Shown: piece after piece, positions 34,101 to 45,789 of the stretch
How positions within the stretch are numbered: position 1 is the stretch's first letter
Layout: each line of letters starts with the position of its first letter
Origin: Lycorma delicatula
Lineage: Eukaryota > Arthropoda > Insecta > Hemiptera > Fulgoridae
Length of the DNA: 64,000 nucleotides
Direction: 5' to 3'
NCBI RefSeq assembly: GCF_047948215.1
Contig: NC_134458.1
Coordinates: 140,104,536-140,168,535, forward strand
Position numbers and translations under genes: made by a program
Notes under the pieces: model-generated
Told to the model about the DNA's origin: nothing
The model's input: the letters and a program-made list of their open reading frames with translations, nothing else
Databases searched by the model: none

Positions 34101-36084
34101 ACTTTCCTGTAAGATTCAGTATTGTAATTCGTTACAAGCGTTTTGGAGTAAAAAATTTGTAAATTATGATATCGCAATGGATTGTCTAATACTATACAAT
34201 GAATGCGTATTGTTATTTGTTAAAAATAATTGTTAGGTTATTATGATTAGAATCATATATCTGAGTTGGATTAATTTCATTCTTGTATCGATTTTTTAAA
34301 TTAACAAATTTTCAATATTTTTCTAATTAAATCTTGACTATTTTTTTTGGTAGTTTTTGTTAAAAACGCAATTTATTTATTCTTAGATATTTGTTATGGG
34401 CAGGAAGATTCTCAGTGCATTTAAGACTGTCTACGATATCTTTTTTAAATTTTACTTTCTATTTCTGAATTGCAACTAATATTATCCTTCCATCTGTGTA
34501 TCAATAAAGTGTGATAGACAAATGTTATTTCTCCACAAAAATTGACTTAATTTCACTTTTCCGAAGTTTTATTTTTTTGTTTTTAGACAATATCTATTTA
34601 ATTTCGAACCAAAAATATCCATGTATGTTAATTAAACGGATTATTTTGCGTGTAAAAAATATATCAATATATAATTACATAAACAACAGATTGTCCGTGA
34701 AAATGTAAAATTCGTTTATACGAGTATGCATGTAATAATATTTGCTTAAACGTCTGAGCTGATTTGAATGATTCTTTTATCCTAATTTTTATGAAATTTC
34801 AGAATGGTTTTACATTTAATGTTAATCACGGTTACTTCATTTTTATGAGAAAAAGAAAGCTTCAATTAACAGCCTTTATTGTTCAAAAATCAGTTTTCTT
34901 ACAAACATTTTGAGTTGCCGTTTAAATCAACCACTATAGGATCTAACTGTGCGGTTCCCATATACGAATATGTATGAAAAAGATCGAATTATATTAATAA
35001 ATTTATTAAAATTTGGTTCTCTCAGTCGAGTTATTAAAAAGGCAAAAATTCAAATGTCTACAATTCAACATAGGATAATCTTTTTTTTACGTTGGACATT
35101 ATGAGTTAAAGCATTAATAATAATTATTTATTTATTTCTGCAACCAGTCTTTCAGCCACTGCCAGGTCTCAATCTCTCTCACTCTCTCTCTTTGTGTGTG
35201 CGCGCGCGCACGTAAATTCAATTACCGCTACCGGCTTATCGGGCCTGACGTAGTTGCACTGTAAGTATAAATGTACCAGTAAAAATTTAGTCTGAAACAG
35301 ACTCAGGTCGACCACTTCTGAGATATTTGATTAATTGAAACCCAACAATAAAAACTATGAGTTCTAATAAGTTAAATAAGCAGAATTTTCTGTAAAGCTT
35401 ATTTTTTAATTGTTTGATATTTTAATTTATTGTACTGAATATAAAAAAATAGAAATATTTTTTATAATTATTTTAGTAACTTAAGGGAACAAAAAAATTA
35501 AAAAAACAATAATACACGAGGAATCATTTACCTGAAACCTAATAGGACTACATTCTAACAACCTCGGTGGGGAATAAACTGTGAAATGGTACGAGTGAAT
35601 ATGCTAGCCGGAAAAGCTTGTGATCGAAACAAGATTTCTTCCCCTTTAAATATCCACCTCCCTTGTTTTTACAGGAAGAATTCAAAAAATTGAATAAGGT
35701 CTTTATAAAAATTAAACATACCTATATTTTGAAAATAATATTTCGCATCATATATCAACAAAATATTAGTAATTCCTCAGGAATTTTTTATTGTTCGAAT
35801 TATAATTATCGGTTAAATGATACATTCTCTCCCTATTCTAATCTTAATTTCTTGTTATAATAACGGAATCATAAATGTTTATAAAGTTTATTTTATTTTA
35901 AAATTTAATTATTGATAGTGACGTCCATAAATCTTGTAATTGTCTTGGGTTGGGATAGATTGTAGCTTAAGTTAACGATTAGTCACGCAGGGAGAAATAA
36001 GGAAGTAAAAGGTTATTAACCCTTGGCATAATACGAGTTGATGCCAGGAAATCGTGCAGAAATAGTTTTGCAGACTACTCGGTT
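31128..36084. other. Long AT-rich stretch without recognised genes
   Basis: Simple tracts occur at 32700-32735 (CT-rich) and 35170-35212 (CT then GT/GC dinucleotides ending GCGCGCGC). A poly(T) run lies at 31913-31925. 33900-34200 repeats GATTGATGG / CGATTGGTC / TATTGGTTA at irregular spacing, perhaps an old tandem array. Short frames at 34511 and 35663 look like chance. Confidence 0.4.
35170..35212. repeat. Compound dinucleotide tract (CT)(GT)(GC)
   Basis: CTCTCTCACTCTCTCTCTTT is followed by GTGTGTGCGCGCGCGCACG. The alternating GC part is unusual in such AT-rich DNA. Confidence 0.85.
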
Positions 36085-37560
36085 TCTTCTTCTTTTTTTT
36101 TATACATGCTTATAAAACATCCCCGAGGCAAGCGGTCCTCGTCGTTAAGAAAAACACAGTGACCTTGGAGTGCCGTGGCAGCAGTCTCTGCCCACTCTAG
36201 CTAGCCCCCTTCTGGGGCTTTCCCATCGGGGTCTCCTCAGCTTCATCGAAACACATCGACTCCCTCTTCCGAGTAGCCGATATGCTCCTCTGCTGAGGAG
36301 TTACCCTTCCCGTCACTACTCTACCAGCTCCAGATGTTCATTTTGCACATCCTTCGCTTCGTGACCCACTCATATCTTGAGGGTTCTGTGTGCCATCATC
36401 GGGGAGTCCCGAACTCCCCCCCACTCTTGAAAGTGGGAGAGTCAAAACACCCTAGGCGTAGAGACTGCCTCCCTGGCCCTAAACGTCTCCACATTTCGTA
36501 CCCCACTTTTTTTTTAAGAACACGCAGACTCCCATACGTACAATTCCCATGTCAGGATGCCCCTTACCCAAACATACAACGTTATTCCGCCCTCATTGCA
36601 CACCACGGGGCCATCGCCACACTTACCATTCACCAGGCTGCACATCCAATCCTTCCCGGACACCGAAACACCATCCAGTATCAACTACTCACACTAATCT
36701 TTATGCCAAATTGCACCCGGGTGTTACCACCAGCCTTTAGTAACTCGGTAGCCTTCGTCACAGTGTCGTTGAGAAACCATACCTCCGTATACAATCAAAG
36801 TAATACAAAGAAAAAAAGAAAAGAATACACAATATTATCATCAAGTACAATAGAACGAAATTACACATTTATCAGAATAGTCTCAATGATCCTTATCCGT
36901 AGAAACCAATGATGAACATTTACAACAAAGAAAAAATCAACATATAACAAACTGTTCCTTAACTAAGGAAATACAAAGTAAGAACACACAGCATTAAGCA
37001 CAATAGATACAGTAATAACAATACCATCTGAACAGCCCCATTGACCATCCCCCTGAGTATTAGATATTATACATTTACAGCAAAAGTAAGACAATAAAAA
37101 GAAAAAAAATACTCCTTACCCTAAAAACTATTTACATACGTTAACAAGCCTCTACCAGGCGACGATGCCTGCTATTTGCTATTCTTCAGTCCTTGTTGTG
37201 GCCATTTAACGACCTATAGCCTCCATTACAAATATTAACAAGTCTAATCACAAAAAATATACAATATTATTATCCAATACAAAAAACACAGAAATGATGA
37301 AATTATCAGAAGAAACTCAGTACAAAAAAAAACCAAATAAATATTACTCAGCACCATCGAGCATCTCATGGCTACTCTCCCTTCTTCGGGCGTGGTTGTC
37401 CGACGAGTCCAGTCCTTAGGCTCGTAACGTCACCTCCCGGAGTCTGCCTTCTTCTTCCTTGGTCTCCAGTTCCCCCAAGACTACTTGGTTTCTAATTGAG
37501 CCTAATGTTACGAGAAAAAGTAATATAATGCCCAGCAGCGACTGTGTGCCTCGTGCAAGC
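36085..37560 (-). pseudogene. LINE 3' region (I/R1-like), minus strand
   Basis: The minus strand starts with a decayed coding end, VTLGSIRNQVVLGELETKEE (about 37510-37455), then DNHARRRES and a stop near 37350. A T/G-rich 3' UTR and a GC-rich structured part (36100-36560) follow, ending GAGGATG-like and an A/G run near 36085. The GC-rich part shares an ordered set with 56.6-57.2 kb: the CCTAGGC core, ACTGCxCACGGCA (CTGCCACGGCA), and CGGGGATG / CGAGGATG. No RT or RNase H motif remains. The apparent plus-strand ORFs here, including the 192-codon frame at 36334-36912, are antisense shadows. Confidence 0.55.
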
Positions 37561-37574
37561 AAGTATGATTTTTT

Positions 37575-38960
37575 TTTTATTGTACGCATTGTATCTGAAT
37601 GAAACTTTGAAAAATATGTTGTTTGTTTTAAACGTTTTTTTTTATCTTCAGTCATTTGGCTGGTTTGATGCAGCTCTCCAAGATTCCCTGTCTAGTTCCT
37701 GTTGTTTTACTTCGGTATACCAACTACATCCTACATCCCTAACAATTTGTTTTACATATTCCAAACGTTGCCTGCCTGCACAATTTTTGCCATCTACCTC
37801 TCCCTCCAATATCAAAACGACTATTCCAGGATGCCTTAATATGTCTGTCTGTCTTTACTTTTAGCTATATTTTTTCAAATGCTTCTTTCTTCATCAGTTT
37901 ACCGCAACACCTCTTCATTTGTCACTTTATCCACCCATATGATTAAAACATTCTCCTATAGCTCCACATTTCAAAAGCTTTTAGTCTTTTCTTCTAAGGT
38001 ACTCCGATCGTCAAAGTTTCACCATATAATGCTATTACGCTCCAAACATATACTTTCAAAAATTTCTTCCTGACGTTTAAATTAATTTTTGATGTAAGCA
38101 AATTTTATTTCTAACTGAAAGCTCGTTTTCCCTGTGCTACATTTTATATCGCTCCTGCTTCGTCCATCCTTAGTAATTCTACTTCCCAAATAACAGAATT
38201 CTTCTACCTCCGTAATATTTTCTCTTCCTATTTTTATATTCAGTGGTCCATCTACATTATTTCTACTACATTTCATTACTTTCGTTTTGTTCTTCATTAT
38301 TTTCATGCGGTAGTTCTTGCGTAGGACTTCACCTATGCCGTTAATTGTTTTTTCTAAATGCTTTTTAATCTCAGCTAGAATTCGTAGCATCTTTATCTAT
38401 TCACCAAGTGTTTCTCCTTATCTAAATTGGTTTTTAGCATCATCAACTGCTAGTTCTATGTAAAGATTAAAAAGTAACTGGGATAGGGAACATCCTTGTT
38501 GGACTCCCTTTTTTATTACGGCTTCTTTCTTATGTTCTTCGATTCCGTTGCAGTTTGGATCCTGTAAATGTTAGCAATTGTTCTTCTGTTTCAGTACTTG
38601 AACCCTAATTTTTTTTTAATTCTGAACATTTTATTCCATTCTACGTTATCAAATGCTTTTTCTAGGTCTATGAATACGATGTACGTTGGTTTTTTTTTTC
38701 TTTACTCTTCCTTCTACTACTAATCTGAGCGTTAAAATTAGTTCCTTTGTCCCTATACTTTTCTTGACAACAAATTGATCTTCTCCTAACACTTCTTCCA
38801 CTCTCCTCTTAATTCTTCGGTACAAAATTGTAGTTAAGATTTTGATGCGTTAGTAGTTAAGCTAATTGTTCTGTATTCATCACATTTATATGCACCTGCT
38901 TCCTGTGGTATCATGACAATAACACTTTTTGAAGTCTAAAGGAACTTCCCTTTTTTCGTA
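37575..38960 (-). pseudogene. RTE-type LINE reverse transcriptase, 3' half
   Basis: Minus strand, in order: a VIMIPQEAGAYKCDEYRTISL-type block (about 38930-38870; 20-residue part quoted), GEDQFVVKKSIGTKE, TYIVFIDLEKAFDNVEW (RT domain 1-2, 38700-38650), VQQGCSLSQLLFNLYIE (38500-38450), then after a stop MLRILAEIKK and NKTKVMKCSRN, EEFCYLGSRITKDGRSRSDI, and a decayed tail SWYTEVKQ...AASNQPND just before 37640. This is the insect RTE-like endonuclease-RT family. The catalytic (Y/F)ADD box is missing where MLR meets ILAE. The endonuclease half is absent (5' truncation). Frameshifts occur throughout. Confidence 0.85.
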
Positions 38961-38997
38961 AATTATTTATTTTATTTTATTAAGATGAAAAAAAAAT

Positions 38998-39024
38998 CAC
39001 CCTGTTATTAATAATAACAGGGTG
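38998..39024. repeat. Perfect 13-bp-arm palindrome at transposon end
   Basis: CACCCTGTTATTA and TAATAACAGGGTG are separated by one A. The right half is the start of the transposon TIR (CAGGGTGT...) at 39018. The left half is its mirror outside the element. Confidence 0.85.
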
Positions 39025-40273
39025 TAAAACGAAACCCAATTTAAAGAAAAGTAATCTGCTATATTTAATGCGATTAGTTACGTATATTACAATTATTTGT
39101 GCAAAAAATATTGAGATCAAATTTTTTTATAACAAATGTAGAAATGTGTCCAACGTTTTCATAAATGAAGGTCCTCTTTTTCATATTCCATACAACCTTC
39201 CGAAGTATACCTCTTCCAGTTTCTCGTAATTCTTGAGTTATATTGGCTTTCAATTCTGAATTGTGCGTGGATTGTTTTTGAAAACACAACCTTTTAGATA
39301 TTCCCAGAGAAAACAATCTGCAGGAGAAACATCAGGTGACCTAGCTGGTCATAAGCCAGTCGTTATAACTCTTTCATCAAACAAATCTTTCAAAATATCC
39401 ATAGTTGCTGTTGCCGTGTTAGATCTGGCTCCGGTCTCGTTGAAACCACGAACCTTTCATTTAATTTTAAATTTACAATAAATTGCGTTACAATTTCTTG
39501 GTAGAGGTATACATTAATAGTGTTTTCAGTGAATATGAAGCCAATTATTCTTCGCCTGGGTATTGCACATCACACACCATTTTTCTGTGGGTGTAGAGGT
39601 CGTGAACGGATGATGTGAGGATTGCTGTAGCTCTAGTAGCGATCATTCTGACAATTAACGTAACTACTCAAATGAAACCAAGCCTCATCTGTAAAAAATA
39701 TATTATCCAACATTTTAATGCTCTCCCGAAAAAACTGATTAATCAATTGACAGTAATGGAGCATAGCAGCATAATCAACCGGGTATAATTCATGAATTCG
39801 GAATGGCTTTAAGTTAAGTAGCCGAGTAGCTTTAAAGCTACCATACAGAGATATTCTTTTTTGTTGAGCAAGTTTTCGTAATGATTTGTTAGGCAAGTTT
39901 AAAAAGTTTACCCTAACATCTTGCAATGTTTCGTCATCGAGTATATTTTTTTATCAAACAATGAATTGAAGATTTATTTGGTACATTCTTACCCGGCATT
40001 TCGCAACTGAAAGCTTCTTGGCACAAAACAATAGATTTAGTTGTTCAATAATTTTCCACAACAAAATTCCTTTCTTCTGCGTTCAAAACAATTTCCTCTG
40101 ATAAAAAATACAGATAAACAAATCAGCTAACTATTCATAAAATATAAATAAAAAATTATATCAACTGATTATAAAACAGCAATAGGTAGTGTTGCAAATC
40201 TCTTCATCCGAAATTATTGTATTAACTTTTTTTAAAAGTATTTTGCTTGGTTACGTTTAAAACAAACACCCAG
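39018..40273. mobile_element. Full-length Tc1/mariner-type transposon
   Basis: The left end CAGGGTGTAAAACG and the right end CGTTTAAAACAAACACCCAG (reverse: CTGGGTGTTTGTTTTAAACG) form short imperfect TIRs. A TA lies beside each end. Length of about 1.26 kb is normal for an autonomous Tc1/mariner element. It contains a minus-strand transposase over most of its length. Confidence 0.75.
39074..40105 (-). pseudogene. Tc1/mariner-type transposase, inactivated
   Basis: Minus-strand reading from about 40105: LNAEERNFVVENY (amino HTH start), CQEAFSCEMPGKNVPNKSS, SLRKLAQQKRISL, FRIHELYPVDYAAMLHYC, the first catalytic block NIFFTDEAWFHLSSYVN (39720-39670), PHIIRSRPLHPQKNGV and RRIIGFIF. The usual QQDGA second catalytic block reads FNETGARSNTATATMDILKD, so Asp is gone. 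A stop replaces the Trp before PARSPDVSPADCFLWEYLKG. The carboxyl end (39316-39074) is LRETGRGILRKVVWNM...VGHIST. At least three frame changes. Overall length matches a complete about 340-residue transposase. Confidence 0.85.
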
Positions 40274-41085
40274 TTTAGAAATAAAACACAATGTAATTAA
40301 GTTTATTATTACTTTTTCTTTTAAATCCAGCCCCATGTAATTCATGTATTCTAATTTATTTAATTTGCTCGAACTTTTATCGTATAGTAATTTTCTTGTC
40401 ATCGTTTGGACATGTATTTATAACATTTAAAATAATTTCGTAAAGTTTTTATATTACTATTTTTAATTGTAAACGTTAAAACTTATTAGGATATACTTTG
40501 TTAGAATTTAAGTACGCAAATCATAGCTGTCTTAAAATAAAGAAGGTTTTATCCGACATAAAACTCATGTTTTAAATTTAAATTCAGATTGTCTTATCTA
40601 ACTACGTTTCTTTTTACGACGGCCTATTATGTAGAAAATTCACATTTGTTTTTTTTAAATCTGTTTGTCTTTAAAAAAAAAACTCGAGAAACTTTCTACT
40701 TTTAATGCTAAAATACCTTATGGTTTTTTATATAATGTTAAAGTACTTTATCATTGTTTTCTTTAATAGGATTACTTCAACTTTTTTCATTGTTTTTACA
40801 AGTGGTCTCAAATTAAACATAAATATGTATTGATTTATAAAAATTTATACTAACCTGAAGAATAATATTTTGTATATAACATTTCACATGAAAATCGTTT
40901 TGTTTGGAATTTTCATCTAAGTATCATTGAATTGGCTTTGAACTGTGTTAAAGAGATACGCTTTGTATCGATGGACCAAGACAACTATAATAAAAAAAAA
41001 GATCAACCGTTCTTTTTCTTTTGTTATGCACTTTTCCCTATTTAAAATGTCACTTTAAAACTATTTTGTTTTCAATCGATACTGT
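40274..41085. other. AT-rich sequence, no gene seen
   Basis: No recognised feature. Ends where the next mariner remnant begins. Confidence 0.4.
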
Positions 41086-41087
41086 TG

Positions 41088-41560
41088 TTTATAACAAAAA
41101 GGGAAATTGCGCCAAGAAAGCGAAAATGGTCTTATCTGCAGGAAAAATCATAGTTACGTGTTTTGGGATTCTCGTGGTGAGGTGCTCATAGACTATCTGG
41201 AAAAAGCAGGGCCATCACCGGGAAGTATTCAGCTTCACTACTAAATCGATTAAAGTTTGCTATTGAGACTATATGTCCAAATTTGCTATAATAATTTGTT
41301 CTTTTACTTCGATAATTCGTTTGCACACGCTTCTCGGGTTGTTGCTGCAAAATTTTATGACCTGTGTCTCGAAGTGCTTCCATATGCAAAGTTATCTTTC
41401 TCCCGTCTTCTTTCCAAACCTGAGGAAAATGTTGAGACAAGCGAAATATGCAGAGCTGAATAAATCGCATTATAGAGAGGATATGAAAATTTTGGGAAGT
41501 CGTTAGTGTATAAATGTAACGAATTGCAAGGTGACTGCGTTGGAAAATAAAAAACAATTC
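41088..41560 (+). pseudogene. mariner transposase fragment, copy 3
   Basis: Central part of a mariner transposase on the plus strand: CAKKAKMVLSAGKI, then after a frame change FWDSRGEVLIDYLEKAGPSP (about 41160-41218; the canonical block is WDxxGVxxIDYLEKGxTI). After another change it reads LFYFDNSFAHASRVVAAKFY (canonical LFHQDNAPxHTS, catalytic Asp kept, Gln lost) and LCLEVLPYAKLSFSRL (canonical ELLPHPPYSPDLAPSD). Amino and carboxyl ends are missing. Related to the 1 kb and 8 kb copies, which share KKAGPSPE-like wording. Confidence 0.82.
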
Positions 41561-41889
41561 AGAAAAATCTTGAGTTTTTTTTTGACAGGCTGAGAAATTT
41601 CCGAATGATCCTCATATGAAACAAAATTTTGTAAAAACCTTTTGTCACTTTTGTTAAAATTTGTAAGTTTCCCTACTGGTTCACCAATTAGATCTTCGCA
41701 TTATCGTATGACCTAAAATAATTGATAGACTATTTTTCGTATATTTATATTAATTTAAAATAACTCTAAAATAAAATTTAAAAAAAAGAAAAGTTTCTAA
41801 AAACAGTTGGTAAGAAAATAATAAATATTTTCAATTTTTTTTTTTGCTTTTATTTCAAATATTTGAAGTCTGCATACAATTAAAAATAC

Positions 41890-42189
41890 TTTTCTTTCTT
41901 TTTCCTGTTTAGCCTCCTGTAATTACCGTTCAGATAATACTTCACAGAATGAATGAATAATATGATATGTATGAGTGTAAATGAAGTTGTAGTTTTGTAC
42001 AGTCTCAGTTCGACCATTCCTGAGATGTGTGGTTAATTGAAACCCAACCACCAAAGAACACCGGTAATTCACGATTTAGTATTAAAATCTGTGTAAAAAT
42101 AACTGACTTTACTTGAACGCTGGAACTCTTTACTTCCAAATCAGCTGATTTGGGAAGACCCGTTCACCACTAGATCAGTCCGGTGAGTT
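41890..42189 (-). repeat. SINE family 1, full-length copy c
   Basis: The minus strand begins at CACCGGACTGATCTAGTGGT (box A CTGATCTAGTGG) and has a box-B-like GTTCCAGCGTTCAAGT, GATTTTAATACTAAATCGTG, GGTGTTCTTTGGTGGTTGGG and TCAGGAATGGTCGAACTGAG. It ends GGAGGCTAAACAGGAAAAAG at 41890. No clear target duplication was seen. Confidence 0.9.
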
Positions 42190-43460
42190 AATTAAGTAAA
42201 CCTATCAACAACTTATAAATTCTTAATTTGGTCCCGCTGACTTCAGAAAAATCCAGACTGTAAAGAAAAATTGAACAGTAGAAATCTTCGTATTGTATAA
42301 TTGATTATGTAATATTTCGTTTAAATTATATTCCAGTATTGTTATATGGAAAACATTTCAGAATACAAAAGAAACTTCTCCTACAAAATACTTTTTTTAA
42401 ATTTTCGAAATTTGCTCATTCATTTGTGAGTAACGCTTGAAAATATGTAAAAGAAAAATAAAACTTAACGGGTCAAATTGCAAACTTCCTTCTTTTTAAA
42501 GTATGTTAAATAAAAAATCATTTGCAATAAAGCCTTTTACCATCGAAATTCAATATAATTTATCTTATTACAGGTTGCTTGTGAAGAAATAAAAAACTGC
42601 GATTTTCTAGGAAACGTATTAGACTAGAATTGAAACAAATTGTGAAGACCCTTTTCTCTACTTTGTGTAGAAGGCTATTAGTTAACAACTCCCTACCGTT
42701 ATACTAACTTTTAAATCATTATCTGTAAAACATTATATAAGAAATGTACAATTCCTAGTGTAAATTTAAAAATCTAAGTTTGATGTTCAAAAAGAACATA
42801 TATTAATGAGAAATAACAATATATTATTGTAAAAAAATATAAATAGTTTATTTATTATATTTTTAATTTTAGGCAGATAATACTTTTTGTAATCACAAAA
42901 GTACTCTTTAGACAAGTATTTATAACCATGCTTATTAATTCAACTAACAATCAGTATAGTTTTTATTTTAAATAAATAACTTTTTTTTTTGGTTACTCCC
43001 TGATTAAGTGGACACACTCTGTATCTCTACCCGTTGATTACTCTGATTTGTCACAAAGTAACAGGGTAGTATGATATCATTGTTTAAAGAACCTTGTACC
43101 TTCTGTAATTTAATATTTAAATCAAAGTATTTTTTTTAACCTTAATTTTAAGCTTGTCAATGCAAAATTGTTAAACAGTAATGAGCTGTTCTGATCTTCC
43201 AGTAAATATCGAGTGGAAAGGAGCACCCATTAAATGAAAGTGACCCATTAAGGGAAGAGCATTCATCCCTTTTCATTATTCTTGATCCCTTTTTCCCTGT
43301 TTTCAGTTCTTTGAGTGCAGATTGGACCCTGCTGTATATATAATTAAATTGCTGGATGTTGTAGTCAAAAAACAGTTATAGATAAAAATTACAATATTAA
43401 TAATAAATAGGCAAACAGTACAAAATGATACACTCATTTAGTTTTAGGCAGATCATTTTT
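42190..43460. other. AT-rich sequence; possible DNA-transposon scrap at 43.0-43.35 kb
   Basis: 43000-43340 is less AT-rich, with repeated CCCATTAA, AAGGGAAGAG and GATCCCTTTTTCCC motifs. No protein match was recognised. Confidence 0.35.
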
Positions 43461-43625
43461 GCCAGCCTCCGTGGAACGAGTGGTAGCGTCTCGACCTTTC
43501 ATCCAAAGGTCCCAAGTTCGAATCCCGGTCAGGCATGGCATTTTCACACGCTACAAATCATTCATCTCATCCTCTGAAGCAATACCTAACGGTGGTCCCG
43601 GAGGTTAAAAAAAAGAAAAAAAAAA
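43461..43625 (+). repeat. SINE family 2, full-length copy
   Basis: A tRNA-like head GCCAGCCTCCGTGG, box A CGAGTGGTAGCG, and box B GGTCCCAAGTTCGAATCCCG. A short body GGCATTTTCACACGCTAC and CATCCTCTGAAGCAATACC follows, then GGTGGTCCCGGAGGTT and a poly(A) tail (AAAAAAAAGAAAAAAAAAA). At about 165 bp it is the clearest reference copy in the window. Its 3' end (CTCTGAAGxA..GG..CCGGAGG) resembles that of SINE family 1, as if both use the same partner LINE. Confidence 0.93.
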
Positions 43626-43735
43626 TACGGACGGACTAAAAGAAAAAACGTAATATTTCTTTGATTTTATTATTTTTTAAATATATTTGTTATCTTTCAT
43701 GATCAAAAACAGCTTTTTAACTCAAAAGCTAGTGC

Positions 43736-44742
43736 CTTCAGAAAGTCACTGTGCAGTATGCTTTAAAAAAAATAATGAATAGTGCATTCTGTTCTTTCGG
43801 CGTTAGGTTGGTTGCCCTGTGGGTTCGTTGGCGTTGCTCAGTAATAACCAAAATTTCAATTGAGCTTTAATTGAAGTACGTACTTCGTTTCGTTTCATAT
43901 TATTTCGTTTATCAAAATCAATAGTTGCGAGAAACATATTGGTTCTTTTGGTATAGGAACGCATTTTTCTCGTTGAATAGGTCTTTCGTAAAGGTGACAA
44001 GCATACTGATTTAGTGTAGCACAAATTTTCTGAAAAGTTTCCAAATACTCCTACTCCTCACCGCTATGCAGTTCAAACTCTTATCGAAAAGTTTCGGGTA
44101 ACTGGCTCTGTTGAAGACGCTGATCGAAGTGGAAAACCACCTAAACTAAACGAACAGAAGCGGCTTGATATTTAGGATCCTATGGCTGAAAGTCCACCAA
44201 AATCAATGCGTAAGTTAGCACAAAAGATTTCGGACTTGCTGCCGCAAGTAAAGCTGTAAGAAAAGAACTGAAATTTTTCACCTAAAAAGTAATGTGGGTT
44301 CAAGAGCTGAAACGTGTAACATGCTAAGACTAAATTATTATCTACTGTTTAAACGTTTTATTGACCAAAATTCCGTAAGTATTCTCGACATTATGTTTTT
44401 TATAAATGAAGCGTGGTTTCATCTGAGAGGTTATAATAATTCTCATAATACAAAGATATGGTGGACAATTCACCCTCATGAATTACATGATCAATATTTA
44501 TCCGAAGCAAAAATTGGAGTCTGGGTCGGTGTGAGTAGAACGCGCATTGCGAGTCCAATCTTTTTTTAAACGTTTGCAGTGTTGTATTGATTTTATAGGT
44601 CATTTTTAACACCTTTTATAAATTATTTCAATTATTGTAATATCCGTTTCTGTAAAATAATGAATAAACATACAAAATAATAATTAAAATTTTCCTCAAT
44701 TTATTTCCATATTTCCAGTGACCAGCAACTTTCCGAACGGTC
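43736..44742 (+). mobile_element. Internally deleted Tc1/mariner transposon
   Basis: The left end CTTCAGAAAGTCACTGTGCA and the reverse of the right end, CCGTTCGGAAAGTTGCTGGT, form an imperfect TIR. Transposase pieces lie between, on the plus strand: FSEKFPNTPTPHRYAVQTL, IEKFRVTGSVEDADRSGKPP, SPPKSMRKLAQKIS, then 44390-44569 IMFFINEAWFHLRGYNNSHN (usual DEAWFHLxGYVN; Asp replaced by Asn), then KIGVWVGVSRTRIASPIFF. The whole second catalytic half is deleted. The antisense 73-codon frame at 43803 is a shadow. Confidence 0.82.
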
Positions 44743-45719
44743 TGTACAATAGACCTTTAGAAGCTTCCCTGTTTTATTTTTCTGAATTTCGATTGTTCAT
44801 ATATGATTCTCATGAGCAGTATTCTTCATGAAATAAATATTGTTTTTATCTGTTGTTTTCAAAGCTAATCTTCTTTTAATGTTTTTCTTACACCCATTCT
44901 TTTTTAATTTTAAAGTTGTAATTACAAGAACATTATAATTTAAAAAGATTCTCGCTGTCGGCTAACTCTCTCAACAGATTAATCAGTCATTTCATATTGC
45001 TTATTCTTACTAAAAAAAAAATCAATAAATTATTAAAATCACTCAGAAAGAATTGCTACATCAATAGATAAATAATATATTTATAAAAAAGATATCCTAA
45101 TAAACTCTTCACAGAGCAACCTGGAGGTTCAAAATACCAGAATTTTTTTTATTGATTTTTTAAAATCTCTTATTTTTTAAACTCAACATTGTAAGTTAGT
45201 TATTAGTTATTCTTTGCGATCTTACCTAAAATTTATTGAAGGTCAGGACGTACTTTTAACATAAAATTAGTTCTAGAATTGAATATAACTTATAAAAAAA
45301 AAGTATGGTGAAGAATAAAAATGATAATCCGAGAAGAATAAAAATTTTAATACAAGTGTAATGGAAGAAAATGGAATTAGATGTATAAACTACGTTGATA
45401 TAGTAGATCATTTTAAAGATAACTCGATAACGTTGCATTCAAATGACATAATTCAAAGTTAATTTAGCGATAAATTGTTAACCCTTCTGATACATTATTT
45501 TATTTTATTTTATGTTCCATCCAGCAGAATTTACATATTTTACTGCATTTTCATTACGCTGTATTACTTTTTCATTTTACATAATATATTTCAAGGTCGC
45601 GGAAAAGTAGTATCTATGTAAAAATGATTTTATTTGAGAGAAGTTGCATTAAAAGAAAATTTAATCATCCTATAAATTGGTTTTTCCAGATTAATTTTAG
45701 TTGTTTTTTTCTTTCTTAC

Positions 45720-45720
<1 letters not shown>
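44743..45720. other. AT-rich sequence, no gene seen
   Basis: No recognised feature. Confidence 0.4.
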
Positions 45721-45721
<1 letters not shown>

Positions 45722-45771
<50 letters not shown>

Positions 45772-45773
45772 CA
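45722..45773. repeat. (CT)n(AT)n compound microsatellite
   Basis: About 14 CT units run directly into about 10 AT units, next to the 3' end of the Penelope-like element. Confidence 0.95.
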
Positions 45774-45789
45774 ATATAAAAGACATATT

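Noticed and set aside
33900..34200. Tandem repeat array with GATTGGT units
   Set aside because: Spacing is irregular and the units are too diverged to define a period by eye.
36334..36912. 192-codon plus-strand ORF
   Set aside because: It lies antisense to the GC-rich 3' UTR of a minus-strand LINE. Pro/His/Arg-rich composition comes from the structured UTR, and no domain is seen.
43461..43540. Functional tRNA gene
   Set aside because: A and B boxes are present, but the sequence repeats at several sites with a SINE body and poly(A) tail, and acceptor-stem pairing is not apparent.
43803..44024. 73-codon minus-strand ORF
   Set aside because: Antisense of the amino region of the plus-strand Tc1/mariner transposase.
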